Shown: positions 42,584-50,745 of the stretch, one piece after another
Layout of the letters: every line of letters starts with the position of its first letter
Position numbering within the stretch: position 1 is the stretch's first letter
Assembly: GCF_038967635.1 (NCBI RefSeq)
Contig: NZ_CP152413.1
Coordinates: 558,001 to 622,000 of the forward strand
Length of the DNA: 64,000 bases
Direction: 5' to 3'
DNA from: Bradyrhizobium sp. B124
GTDB taxonomy: Bacteria; Pseudomonadota; Alphaproteobacteria; Rhizobiales; Xanthobacteraceae
Program-made: the position numbers and the translations under genes
Notes under the pieces: generated by a model
Told to the model about the DNA's origin: nothing
What the model saw: only the letters and a program-made list of their open reading frames with translations
Database searches by the model: none

Positions 42584-42880
42584 ATGGCCAAGATGACGAA
42601 GAATCAATTGATCGACGCGATTGCCGAGGGCACGCAGATATCGAAGAACGACGTGAGGACCGTCATCGAGCATATGGCGACTGTTGGCTACAAGGAGCTG
42701 AACGAATCCGGTGAGTTCGTCATTCCTGGCTTTGTGAAAATGTCGGTTGTGCACAAGCCTGCCACGGAAGCTCGCAGCGGTGTAAATCCTTTCACGAAAG
42801 AGCCGATGGAATTTGCAGCGAAGCCGGCCAGCAAGTCGGTCAAGGCGTCACCTCTCAAGGTCGCCAAGGACGCTGTTTAA
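42584..42880 (+). CDS. HU/IHF-family DNA-binding protein
   Basis: 98 residues, ATG 42584 preceded by AGAGGATT. MAKMTKNQLIDAIAEGTQIS and KNDVRTVIEHMATVGYKELN form the helical dimer body; FVIPGFVKMSVVHKPATEARS is the arm, with R-S-G-V-N-P-F-T replacing the usual GRNP loop. The tail is Lys/Ala-rich. HU-like proteins bend and compact DNA. The stretch just upstream (about 42370-42580) and this gene are less G/C-rich than the flanks, which could mean recent arrival. A single copy with no partner nearby. Confidence 0.92.
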   Translation: MAKMTKNQLIDAIAEGTQISKNDVRTVIEHMATVGYKELNESGEFVIPGFVKMSVVHKPATEARSGVNPFTKEPMEFAAKPASKSVKASPLKVAKDAV

Positions 42881-43006
42881 AGACCACGGTTTGCGGCAAG
42901 CCACGCGCGCAAGCAATGCAACGGCGCATGGCCTGCCGCGCTGTGTCCGGCTTGTCCGGCCCAGCATCGCCCGCTACGCTTCTAAAAAAAGCGGGAGCGA
43001 AGCGGC

Positions 43007-43882
43007 ATGAAGCAGATCAGGATCGGCGACATCACGATCGACGCGGTGATCGAGCGCGAGGGGCCGTGGCGGCGGCCGCAGGATTTCTTCCCGACCTATG
43101 ACGACGATGTGTTCAAGCATCATCTGAAGACGATGGAGCCGGAAGTCTTCGATGCCGCGCGCGGCATGATGATGATCACTTATCAGACCTTTGTGGTGCG
43201 GACGCCGCGCTACACCATCCTGGTCGACACCTGCACCGGCGAGGACAAGGGGCACCCGCCGCCGTTCGACTTCCCGGGCAAGGAGCGCTGGCGCAACGAG
43301 CTGTTCGCGCTCGGCATCTCCTATGAGCAGATCGACTACGTGTTCTGCACCCATCTGCATATCGATCACACCGGCTGGAACACCACGCTGCGCGACGGGC
43401 GCTGGGTGCCGACCTTCCCGAACGCGAAATACGTCTTCCACAAGGGCGAGTATGCGGCCTGGGAGGCCGAGAACGCCAAGGGCGCCAATCCGCCCGGCAC
43501 GGTGTTTCGCGACAATTGCCTGCCGATCGTCGAGGCCGGGCAGGCGCTCCTGGTCGACGACGACTATGCGCTCGACGACACCGTCACGCTGACGCCGACG
43601 CCGGGCCATTCGCCCTGCCATTGCTGCGTCAACATCTTCTCGAAGGGGCAGCGCGCGGTGGTCGCCGGCGACCTGATGCACCACGCGATCCAGTGCCGCG
43701 AGCCGGAGTGGTCGGCCAAGCCCGATTGGGATCCGAAGCAATCGGCGGTCTCGCGGCGAAAGTTCTTTGCCTCCGTTGCCGGGACCGACACGCTGATCTT
43801 GCCGATCCATTTTCCGGCCCCCACGGTCGGCCTGATCAAGGCGGACGGCGACCGCTTCGACTATCGCTTCAAGCGCGAGTAG
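43007..43882 (+). CDS. MBL-fold metallohydrolase (lactonase-like)
   Basis: 291 residues. Zinc ligands: FCTHLHIDHTGWNTTLRDGR (HxHxDH), GHSPCHCCVNIFSKG (His), GDLMHHAIQCREPEWS (Asp) and a final His in LPIHFPAPTVGL. The start MKQIRIGDITIDAVIEREGP and overall length resemble N-acyl-homoserine lactonase-like and other MBL lactonases/hydrolases. No signal peptide, so cytosolic. The substrate could be a lactone or a small ester; nothing in the neighbourhood decides. GGGAGCGAAG precedes the ATG. Confidence 0.9.
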   Translation: MKQIRIGDITIDAVIEREGPWRRPQDFFPTYDDDVFKHHLKTMEPEVFDAARGMMMITYQTFVVRTPRYTILVDTCTGEDKGHPPPFDFPGKERWRNELFALGISYEQIDYVFCTHLHIDHTGWNTTLRDGRWVPTFPNAKYVFHKGEYAAWEAENAKGANPPGTVFRDNCLPIVEAGQALLVDDDYALDDTVTLTPTPGHSPCHCCVNIFSKGQRAVVAGDLMHHAIQCREPEWSAKPDWDPKQSAVSRRKFFASVAGTDTLILPIHFPAPTVGLIKADGDRFDYRFKRE

Positions 43883-43906
43883 GCGGCGCGGGCGTTCGGG
43901 GCAATG

Positions 43907-44104
43907 TCAGCCGGACCGCGCCGCGCTGGTCCGGCGCGGAACCTGGGTCAGAAACCGTTCGAGATCGCTGCACAGGCGATGGGCGAGCTCCTCGTCGATC
44001 TCGAACGTCGCGACGCTGCCGGCACAGTCGATTGCGATGGTGCCGCGCAATGGTGCGGCGGAGACCGCCGATACCGCGATGCTTGTTGCTCTCTGCATGG
44101 CCAT
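43907..44104 (-). CDS. Small hypothetical protein in the PilZ-DUF2336 operon
   Basis: 65 residues. AGGAGAAG lies 9 bases before ATG 44104. MAMQRATSIAVSAVSAAPLR and IAIDCAGSVATFEIDEELAH, then LCSDLERFLTQVPRRTSAAR. No family known to me; two Cys. It is 4 bases past the PilZ stop, so it is the third cistron of a compact operon. It may be a partner of the PilZ protein, but nothing proves this. Confidence 0.75.
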   Translation of the reverse strand: MAMQRATSIAVSAVSAAPLRGTIAIDCAGSVATFEIDEELAHRLCSDLERFLTQVPRRTSAARSG

Positions 44105-44108
44105 GTCG

Positions 44109-44456
44109 TCAACTTCTCCTCGTGCCGGTTGCCGCCAATCCTGATCTCGGAATGACGGCGCGTCCCTTTCGCTTTCGTTCTTCGATGAATCTCACGCCGA
44201 TCTCGGTGCCGTCGACACGAACCAGCTCGCAGCGGCGGAACGCCAGTCCGCGCGAGGACAAGACCAGGAAGAACTCCTGGGCCTTCAGCACATCAAGCGT
44301 TCCGTCGACCTCGAGCCGGGCACCGCTTTGCGAGACGTCGAGCAGGATGCAGCTCCGCCGCCACGTTCCGTCGACCCCCATGAGATTGACGGGATGGCGC
44401 GTCTCAAGCTTGACGCGCTCCGCCCTGCGGTCACCATACGCCATTGCGCAACTCAC
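44109..44456 (-). CDS. PilZ domain protein (predicted c-di-GMP receptor)
   Basis: 115 residues from GTG 44456; ATG 44444 is an alternative start. The GTG lies in a GTGA overlap with the upstream DUF2336 stop. The two c-di-GMP motifs are intact: RRAER (RxxxR, N-terminal) and LLDVSQSGARLEV (DxSxxG). Such proteins change shape on binding c-di-GMP and pass the signal to motility, polysaccharide or cell-cycle partners. Middle of an operon DUF2336-PilZ-small protein. Confidence 0.9.
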   Translation of the reverse strand: MSCAMAYGDRRAERVKLETRHPVNLMGVDGTWRRSCILLDVSQSGARLEVDGTLDVLKAQEFFLVLSSRGLAFRRCELVRVDGTEIGVRFIEERKRKGRAVIPRSGLAATGTRRS

Positions 44457-45562
44457 ACTGCCTGAAGGGGTTTCGCAGCCAGGTCGCTCAGCGAGCCAAA
44501 CCGGATCATGCGCTGCGCATTTGAGAGCGGCAGTGCTTCGAACATCTTCCGGGCCTGCTCGAGCTGATCCGGTGGGACCTTCGATCCGGCCTTCCGGTAG
44601 CTGACGATGGTGGCCGTCGTATTCCAGTTCAGTCGCGATGCACGGCAGGCGATCACGAGCCCGCTGATGTCGGCGGCTTCCATCAACGGCGCGATCGTCG
44701 CGATCGGAACGGTCGCGAGCTGCGCCAGCGCCGCGACGACGTTGTGGACTTCCTGCCGGATCGCGAAACGGTTGACGCTGGAATCGTTCAGCTGTCCGGA
44801 ATTGTTGAGGGCCATCACCGTGGCCCGCGCCTCCGCATAGTCGATCGTGGCTGGTGGGCGTGCGGAGGCGCGGGCGGCGCCGGCATCGATGGCGGCGCGG
44901 ATCGCGTGCTGGAACTCGGGGCGTGCGATCCTGAGCAGCCGGGCCTGCTGGCGCGGCGTGGATCGCATGACGAGATCGGCAAGAACGTGGTGAGGCAGGT
45001 CCTTGCGCGAGACCAACGCGGCTGCGATGTCCCCGTCGCGCTCGGCGGCATCGACCATCATGGCAAGGCCTGCGCTGGTCATGTCCGCGCCGGGATTGCT
45101 TGCGAGCGCGCGAAGCACATTGCTATCGCCGCGCATCAGCAGGATGTCCGTGAGCTCCCGGTTGACCGCCTTGCGTCCTGCGATGGCGCAGAGATGTCCC
45201 TCGGCCCGCATCCAGGCAATGTCGATCAGATCGGCGTCCGGAATGCACGCGCAGTTTCGCAGGATCGGCGCGGCGACATCGGCATCGTCATGGTTGGCGA
45301 GGCGACGGGCGAGCTCCCGCGGCACCAGGTGCAAGTCGGCGAGCGAGCGGCTGAGCGTGGTCAGGGTGCGCAGCTCGACGCTCTCGGTCAGACGGATCAG
45401 GATGTCGTCGAACAGCCCGACCTGGTGCTCACTGAGACGGTGGGCGTCGTCGAGAAACAGCCCGGCCACCTCCTGCAGCATGCGCGTGCGGAGGTCTGGG
45501 GAACCGGCTCTCAAGACATGGTCGAGCTTGGCAATAAGATCGGGCGAGGCAATGGCTGTCAT
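44453..45562 (-). CDS. DUF2336 family protein
   Basis: 369 residues, all helical. SPDLIAKLDHVLRAGSPDLR, ELARRLANHDDADVAAPIL and LIDIAWMRAEGHLCAIAGRK match the DUF2336 pattern of repeated two-helix units in alphaproteobacteria; it reads like a HEAT-type scaffold. No catalytic motif, membrane segment or signal peptide. AGGGACC precedes ATG 45562. It starts an operon with a PilZ protein, so a role as c-di-GMP-linked adaptor is a reasonable guess. Inverted repeats lie in its leader (45576-45606). Confidence 0.88.
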   Translation of the reverse strand: MTAIASPDLIAKLDHVLRAGSPDLRTRMLQEVAGLFLDDAHRLSEHQVGLFDDILIRLTESVELRTLTTLSRSLADLHLVPRELARRLANHDDADVAAPILRNCACIPDADLIDIAWMRAEGHLCAIAGRKAVNRELTDILLMRGDSNVLRALASNPGADMTSAGLAMMVDAAERDGDIAAALVSRKDLPHHVLADLVMRSTPRQQARLLRIARPEFQHAIRAAIDAGAARASARPPATIDYAEARATVMALNNSGQLNDSSVNRFAIRQEVHNVVAALAQLATVPIATIAPLMEAADISGLVIACRASRLNWNTTATIVSYRKAGSKVPPDQLEQARKMFEALPLSNAQRMIRFGSLSDLAAKPLQAV

Positions 45563-45873
45563 TGCGGTCCCTAAAATGTTCCGCGACGGGGAACATCATC
45601 GTTCCCGATGTCAATCTGCTCCCCGAATCTTTAATAGGGGTATAGAATTCGATGTGCGGGCTGATCCCAACGGTGGATATCCCGGCAAACACTATCGAAA
45701 TTCGGCAGCAGCGCTATTTTGCCAGATTGTCGGGTTCGACGAGCGGACCGCATTTTTTCTGACTGAGTTCATTGGACGATTCGAATTTTGTGCATGCAAT
45801 TTATCAATGCGGCCGGCGCGCTGTGCGCGGCGCCGCGCGCCAATTTTAGAGATCATTTCACAGGAGCAGTCAT
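45563..45873. promoter_or_regulatory. Divergent control region between DUF2336 operon and AraC gene
   Basis: 311 bases without a gene. Overlapping inverted repeats ATGTTCC-GCGACGG-GGAACAT (45576-45596) and GGGAAC-ATCATC-GTTCCC (45589-45606) lie 14 bases upstream of the DUF2336 start codon and may be an operator or leader hairpin. The middle is AT-rich (TTTAATAGGGGTATAG, near 45628-45645); a GC-rich palindromic stretch GGCGCGCTGTGCGCGGCGCC follows near 45820. Confidence 0.55.
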
Positions 45874-46845
45874 TTGACGGCGCCATTGCTGGTGCCGAGA
45901 GTCTTTCGTTTTGACGATGTCGATGCATTCCGGAGTTCGATCCGGGATCTGGATGTTGATTTCACGCCACTCGCGCGGAAGATTTCGGCCGAGCAGGTCA
46001 TCCTGAGTTTGCCGGGATGCGAGCTCAACTACACGCAGTCGTTCCCGCGTATCGTCGACGCGCAGCTTGCGCGGCAGACCACCGCGGTCGGCTTCACGAT
46101 GGATGACGGCGTTCCGATCCGGTTCAACGGCGTCGAGCGCGATCGTGCGGTGATCGTAGTCGGTGGCGGCGGCGCGTTCTACACCTCCGTGGAGGAGACG
46201 CCCCGCCAATATGTCTCGGTGATGTTCACGCCCGAGATTGTCGACCGCGGCTGGCCGAGTGCCGGGCTCCATTTCAGCATTCACGAGATCTCTCAACGCG
46301 CGCAGGATCGCCTGCGCGAAGTGGTGAGGCAGGTCCTGCTCGTCACGTCAGACCAGGTCACGATTGCGGAGTTCGCGACGGGCGTGTCGATCAAGGAGAC
46401 GCTGCTCGCCGCAATCGACAACGCGTTCGCCGAGATCGTGCCGGCCAAGTGGGCGACGCGGGCCAACACGACGCGCCAGTTCAAGGTCTTCAACGACGCG
46501 CGCGCCATTCTGGCCGGCGACGTGGCTCACCCGATCTACAGCGGCGAACTCGCCAGGCAGATCGGTGTGTCGGTGCGCACGCTGCACGACGCGATCCAGC
46601 GCTACCGGGGCATCAGCCTGCATCGCTATCTGCGGCTGCGCCGGCTCTGGCTGGTGCGCCAGCAGCTGCTCGCAGGTGCACCCAGCGTCAAGGCCTGTGC
46701 GCTGGCCTACGGGTTCTGGCACCTCAGCGATTTTTCGCGGAGCTACCGGTCGCAGTTCGGGGAAGCGCCATCGGAGACGCTGGCAGCTTCGCGCCGTGCC
46801 GGCGTCGCGCCCGCCGATCCGGCTGGTGGCGGACACGAATCGTAA
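45874..46845 (+). CDS. AraC family transcriptional regulator
   Basis: 323 residues, TTG start at 45874 with CAGGAG seven bases before. C-terminal double helix-turn-helix (about 215-305): YSGELARQIGVSVRTLHDAI, YRGISLHRYLRLRRLWLVRQ and SVKACALAYGFWHLSDFSRS with SQFGEAPSETL. The N-terminal 200 residues are a beta-rich sensor part (ISAEQVILSLPGCELNYTQS, VDAQLARQTTAVGFTMDDGV) as in EutR/AraC-like proteins with unknown ligand. It activates some promoter; the divergent DUF2336 operon is the nearest target, otherwise unknown. Confidence 0.92.
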   Translation: MTAPLLVPRVFRFDDVDAFRSSIRDLDVDFTPLARKISAEQVILSLPGCELNYTQSFPRIVDAQLARQTTAVGFTMDDGVPIRFNGVERDRAVIVVGGGGAFYTSVEETPRQYVSVMFTPEIVDRGWPSAGLHFSIHEISQRAQDRLREVVRQVLLVTSDQVTIAEFATGVSIKETLLAAIDNAFAEIVPAKWATRANTTRQFKVFNDARAILAGDVAHPIYSGELARQIGVSVRTLHDAIQRYRGISLHRYLRLRRLWLVRQQLLAGAPSVKACALAYGFWHLSDFSRSYRSQFGEAPSETLAASRRAGVAPADPAGGGHES

Positions 46846-46915
46846 CGATCCGCCTGAACGAAATCTTAACGGCCGCCGAGGAATCTGTTGGTACGATTCC
46901 ACCAGAGGCGGGCTG

Positions 46916-47161
46916 ATGCATCCCCGACGATTTGCGCGTGTTCGACCGACAGGATGTGTATCCAGCGTGGTCAAGCTCCAGCTCGAACCGAAGGCGCCCC
47001 TGATCGAATGCCGGCTGGTGGACTATTCCGCCGGCGGGGCCTGCCTGGAATTTTCCAAGCCGATCCAGTTGCCCGAGCGTTTCGAGATGTTTCACGGCAA
47101 CACCCGGAAGCGTTGCCGGCGGGTCTGGAGCAGGGGCGTCCGGGTCGGCGTTTCGTTCTAG
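46916..47161 (+). CDS. Short PilZ domain protein
   Basis: 81 residues, hardly longer than the domain. ATG 46916 with AGAGG upstream. RRFAR gives RxxxR and LVDYSAGGACLEF the DxSxxG motif, both intact, so c-di-GMP binding is likely. It follows the AraC gene by 70 bases in the same direction and may be co-transcribed. Second PilZ gene within 3 kb, but the two proteins are not close copies. Confidence 0.85.
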   Translation: MHPRRFARVRPTGCVSSVVKLQLEPKAPLIECRLVDYSAGGACLEFSKPIQLPERFEMFHGNTRKRCRRVWSRGVRVGVSF

Positions 47162-47294
47162 CGCCACAGGGCGTGGGCCGATCAAGGGGCCGTCCATCCG
47201 TCAACAGCCGTTCGGGTCGCGCCCTGCGCGACCCGATTGAGTCCCGATGAAGTCTGTCCCGATTGAGGGGGCTAAATAGGCGCCGGCGAGGGGC

Positions 47295-47543
47295 TCAGGC
47301 GCCGCTCTGGCACTTCTTCATGAACGAGTTCTTGGCCGCGCCGGCGAGCTTCTTGCCGTCGGAGCCCACCGCCTTGGTCTCGCAGCTGTCGGTGGTGCAT
47401 TTCTTCATGAACGAGGTCTTGGCCGCGCCGGCCAGCGGCTTGCCGTCCTTGCCGACGGCTTTCGTCTCGCAGGAGGCGTCCTGTGCAAATGCCGAACCGG
47501 CGGCAAAGGTCGCGATCACGGCCGCCAAGAAAATCCGCTTCAT
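47295..47543 (-). CDS. PsiF-repeat exported protein
   Basis: 82 residues. MKRIFLAAVIATFAAGSAFA is a signal peptide. The mature part is two copies of one unit of about 29 residues, SCETKAVGKDGKPLAGAAKT then SFMKKC, and SCETKAVGSDGKKLAGAAKN then SFMKKC: the PsiF repeat, four Cys in all. PsiF is phosphate-starvation-induced in E. coli; function unknown. Divergent from the nitroreductase gene. Confidence 0.9.
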   Translation of the reverse strand: MKRIFLAAVIATFAAGSAFAQDASCETKAVGKDGKPLAGAAKTSFMKKCTTDSCETKAVGSDGKKLAGAAKNSFMKKCQSGA

Positions 47544-47694
47544 CTGGGTTCTCCCTAAACCAAACCAGTGGACGGATTGGATATTGGATTCTTGGCTCGA
47601 TCAAGTTCCCACAGCCGAATTTGTCTATAAAATACCCCGATAGCTGCGAGAAAATTCCGTGTGCAGCGCGGAACAAAATGGGGGAAACGCGGAA

Positions 47695-48372
47695 ATGGAA
47701 TTCGAGACGCTGGTACAGACACGCAAAAGCGTGCGCGGGTTCAAGAAGCAGCCGGTGTCCCGGGCGACCGTCGAGGAGATCATCGAGGTGGCCAAGCGCG
47801 CGCCGTCCTCGATGAACACCCAGCCCTGGCACGTCCATGTCCTGACCGGGGCGCCGCTGGAGGAAGTGCGGCGCCGCAACATGGAGGAGATGATCGCCGG
47901 CGCCAAGGCCAAGCGCGACATCGTCAGCCATGGCGAATACCAGGGCGTGCACCGCGGCCGCCAGGTCGACATTGCCAAGAAGCTGTTCGGCGCCATGGGG
48001 ATTGCCCGCGACGACAAGCCGATGCGGCAGGATTGGGTGTTGCGCGGCTTCCGCCAGTTCGACGCCCCGGTCTCGCTGGTCCTGGCCTATGACCGGATCC
48101 TCGATCCCGGCGCGGTCTGCCATTTCGATCTCGGCGCGCTCTGCTACGGCATCGTGCTGGCGGCCTGGGATCGCGGCCTCGGCAGTGTGATCAACGGCCA
48201 GGGCATCATGCGCTCCGACATCGTGCGCGAGGTCGCCAACATCCCGGAAGACCAGGTGATCATGACCTGCGTCGCGATGGGTTATCCCGACGACAGTTTT
48301 GCCGCCAACGCAGTGCGGTCGGACCGCGAGTCGAACGGCGATTTTGTCCGCTATGTCGGCTTTGCCGAGTAG
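47695..48372 (+). CDS. Nitroreductase family protein
   Basis: 225 residues from ATG 47695 (GGGGAAA upstream). FMN-binding pattern: RKSVRGFKKQPVSRATVEE, RAPSSMNTQPWHVHVLTG and late ACLGSVINGQG-type region (DRGLGSVINGQGIMRSDIV), CVAMGYPDDSFAANAVRSDR. Such homodimeric oxidoreductases use NAD(P)H to reduce nitro groups, quinones or flavins in the cytosol; the true substrate is unknown. The hydrolase gene begins 3 bases after its stop, indicating translational coupling. Confidence 0.92.
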   Translation: MEFETLVQTRKSVRGFKKQPVSRATVEEIIEVAKRAPSSMNTQPWHVHVLTGAPLEEVRRRNMEEMIAGAKAKRDIVSHGEYQGVHRGRQVDIAKKLFGAMGIARDDKPMRQDWVLRGFRQFDAPVSLVLAYDRILDPGAVCHFDLGALCYGIVLAAWDRGLGSVINGQGIMRSDIVREVANIPEDQVIMTCVAMGYPDDSFAANAVRSDRESNGDFVRYVGFAE

Positions 48373-48375
48373 CGC

Positions 48376-49308
48376 ATGATCCGGCCAGTGCCGAGCCGCA
48401 GCGGCATCGGCGCGGTCGTTCTGGCCCTGGTGGTCTTCATCTCGGCCTCCGGCGCCGCGCGAGCCGAAGGCATTCGCCTCGATGCGCTCAATATCCCGGT
48501 GCCGAATGCGGAAGGGGCAGGGCCGGCCGCTGCGCTGCTCGACGCGATCGTGCTGCGGCCGGATGACGGGCAGCCGCATCCGCTGGTCCTGCTCAATCAC
48601 GGCTCGCCGCGCTCGGCGAGCGACCGTCCGTCGATGAGCCCCTACGGGATGTGGGCGCAGGCCGCGGAGTTCGCGCGCCGCGGCTGGGTGGCGGTGGCGT
48701 TCCTGCGCCGGGGCTACGGAAGTTCGCAGGGTGGATGGGCCGAGACCTATGGGCCGTGCTCCGGTCCGGACTACGCGAAAGCCGGCCGCGCCGGCGCCAG
48801 CGACATCGCAGCCGCCGCCAAATTCATGGCCGGCCAGGCTTACGTCAGCAGCGGAAAGTGGATCAGCGTCGGCCGCTCGGCGGGCGGCTTCGCCACCGTC
48901 GCATTGACGTCGAGTGCGCCGTCGGGTCTTGCGGCCGCGATCGTGTTCGCACCGGGCCGCGGATCGAGCGGCCCCGATACGGTCTGCGGAGAAGGCGAGC
49001 TCGTCGACGCCTTCGCGCAGTTCGGAAAATCCTCACGCGTTCCGCTCCTCTGGGTCTCCGCCGACAACGATCACTTCTTCGGCCCGAAACTCGTGACGCG
49101 GTTGTCGGACGCGTTCGCGAAATCAGGCGGCAAGCTCTCGCTGGCTCGAACGGCCGCATTCGGCAGCGACGGTCACATGCTGTTCAGCGAGAACGGAACG
49201 GCGATCTGGGCGCCGATCGTCGATCGCTTCCTCAAGGAGAATGGCCTCACGCGGCGCGATCCATTGCTCGACATGCCGCCACGTCCGGCGCAATTGCGCA
49301 CGCGCTGA
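48376..49308 (+). CDS. Exported alpha/beta hydrolase (dienelactone-hydrolase-like)
   Basis: 310 residues. The N-terminal IGAVVLALVVFISASGAARA is a signal peptide. The core has LVLLNHGSPRSASDRPSMSP (oxyanion loop), SVGRSAGGFATVALTSSAPS (Ser nucleophile in GxSxGG), PLLWVSADNDHFFGPKLV (Asp) and FGSDGHMLFSENGTAIWAP (His). Hydrolyses an unknown ester in the periplasm. It starts 3 bases after the nitroreductase stop, so the two form an operon although their compartments differ. Confidence 0.88.
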   Translation: MIRPVPSRSGIGAVVLALVVFISASGAARAEGIRLDALNIPVPNAEGAGPAAALLDAIVLRPDDGQPHPLVLLNHGSPRSASDRPSMSPYGMWAQAAEFARRGWVAVAFLRRGYGSSQGGWAETYGPCSGPDYAKAGRAGASDIAAAAKFMAGQAYVSSGKWISVGRSAGGFATVALTSSAPSGLAAAIVFAPGRGSSGPDTVCGEGELVDAFAQFGKSSRVPLLWVSADNDHFFGPKLVTRLSDAFAKSGGKLSLARTAAFGSDGHMLFSENGTAIWAPIVDRFLKENGLTRRDPLLDMPPRPAQLRTR

Positions 49309-49447
49309 CCGCGCCGCGGGATATTGAATTCCGCACGATGAAACCATCGCGTGAGCGTGAGCGCGTGCGCGCGTTTCCGCTATTTGCGCCGACAAAAAAT
49401 GCGCTACTGGTTTTGTGAAGCGAAACAGCACAGGCGAGGAATCCCAG

Positions 49448-50611
49448 ATGAGCGATGATGAACAGACAGCCATGATCCGCGAGACCGTCGCGCGCTTCGT
49501 CGATCGCGAACTCATTCCGCTCGAGCCGCAATATCTGAAATCGAAATTGCCCGGCAGCGATCATCCCGAGCTCACCGCAGAGCAGCGCAAGCGGCTGCGC
49601 GACGTCTCCAAGGAGCTCGGCCTCTGGGGCCTCGATGCGCCCGAGGATCTCGGCGGCCACGATTTGCCGACGCGCACGATGGCTGCAGTGCACGAAGAGC
49701 TCGGCCGCAGCTGCGTGCCGTTCGTGCTGCCGCCGGATTCGCCGAACCTGCGCATGCTGCAGGCGGTCGGCACCGACGCGCAGAAGAAGAAATATCTGCA
49801 GCCCTATATCGAGGGCCGGATGACGTCGGCGATCGCGATCTCCGAGCCCGGCGCCGGCGGCGATCCCGCAGGGATGAAGACGCGCGCGGTGCTCGAAGGC
49901 GAGCAGTGGGTGCTGAACGGCCGCAAGATCTGGATCAGCAATGCGCGCGCCGCCGACTTCATCATCGTGATGGCGCGCGTCGGCAACGACCAGCGCCAGG
50001 GCGGCATCACCTCCTTCATCGTCGAGAAGGGCACGGCGGGCTTCATCATCGAGCGCGAGATCCCGATGGTCGGCGGCGGCTCGACCTATGAGATCGTGTT
50101 CGAGGATTGCCGCATCCCGAAGGACTCGGTGCTGGGCGAAGTCGGCAAGGGCTACGCGCCGATGCAGTTGCGCCTGCGCACGCGGCGGCTCGAGATGGGA
50201 TCGACCTGCGTCGGCATCACCAAGCGCGCGCTCGACATGATGTGCGAGCACGCCAGGCAGCGCGAGACGTTCGGCGTGAAGCTCGCCGAGCGCCAGGCGA
50301 TCCAGTGGTGGATCGCCGACATCTCCACGCGCATGCATGCGTGCCGGCTGATGGTGCGCGAGGCCGCCGACAAGACCGATCGCGGCGAGGACATCCGCCA
50401 CGAGGCCTCGATGATCAAGGTGTTCGCGACCGAGATGGCCTATGACGCCTGCGACCACGCCATGCAGACGCTCGGCGCACTCGGCGTGACGCTGGAATTG
50501 CCGCTCAACGCGCTCTGGCAGAAGGCCCGCCTGATGCGGGTGTACGAAGGCCCGAGCGAGGTCCATCGCCAGGCGATCGCCCGCCGTGTGCTCGGCCTGC
50601 GTGGCGGCTAG
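49448..50611 (+). CDS. Acyl-CoA dehydrogenase
   Basis: 387 residues from ATG 49448 (GAGGAATC upstream). Three-part fold: helical N-domain (TVARFVDRELIPLEPQYLKS), beta middle part (TSAIAISEPGAGGDPAGMKT, WVLNGRKIWISNARAADFII), helical C-domain (KRALDMMCEHARQRETFGVK) and MQTLGALGVTLELPL with final RVYEGPSEVHRQAIARRVLG carrying the region of the catalytic Glu. Oxidises an acyl-CoA with FAD. Chain length specificity not readable. Divergence from pathway genes means substrate unknown. Followed by a family C repeat. Confidence 0.94.
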   Translation: MSDDEQTAMIRETVARFVDRELIPLEPQYLKSKLPGSDHPELTAEQRKRLRDVSKELGLWGLDAPEDLGGHDLPTRTMAAVHEELGRSCVPFVLPPDSPNLRMLQAVGTDAQKKKYLQPYIEGRMTSAIAISEPGAGGDPAGMKTRAVLEGEQWVLNGRKIWISNARAADFIIVMARVGNDQRQGGITSFIVEKGTAGFIIEREIPMVGGGSTYEIVFEDCRIPKDSVLGEVGKGYAPMQLRLRTRRLEMGSTCVGITKRALDMMCEHARQRETFGVKLAERQAIQWWIADISTRMHACRLMVREAADKTDRGEDIRHEASMIKVFATEMAYDACDHAMQTLGALGVTLELPLNALWQKARLMRVYEGPSEVHRQAIARRVLGLRGG

Positions 50612-50655
50612 CACGTGGAGTGAGCCACGTTACCCTTCGATGACGTCATAACGAA

Positions 50656-50737
50656 CGTAGGATGGGTAGAGCGAAGCGAAACCCATCAACACTCGCAGCG
50701 AAGCGATGGGTTTCGCTGCGCTCTACCCATCCTACGG
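50656..50737. repeat. Palindromic intergenic repeat, family C, copy 2
   Basis: CGTAGGATGGGTAGAGCGAA... and ...TTTCGCTGCGCTCTACCCAT(CCTACGG) facing arms, same unit as 9485-9587 without the extra duplicate. Lies between convergent acyl-CoA dehydrogenase and chemoreceptor genes. Confidence 0.87.
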
Positions 50738-50745
50738 ATTCAGGA

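Noticed and set aside
49247..50614. 455-residue minus frame over the acyl-CoA dehydrogenase
   Set aside because: Antisense shadow with no motif.
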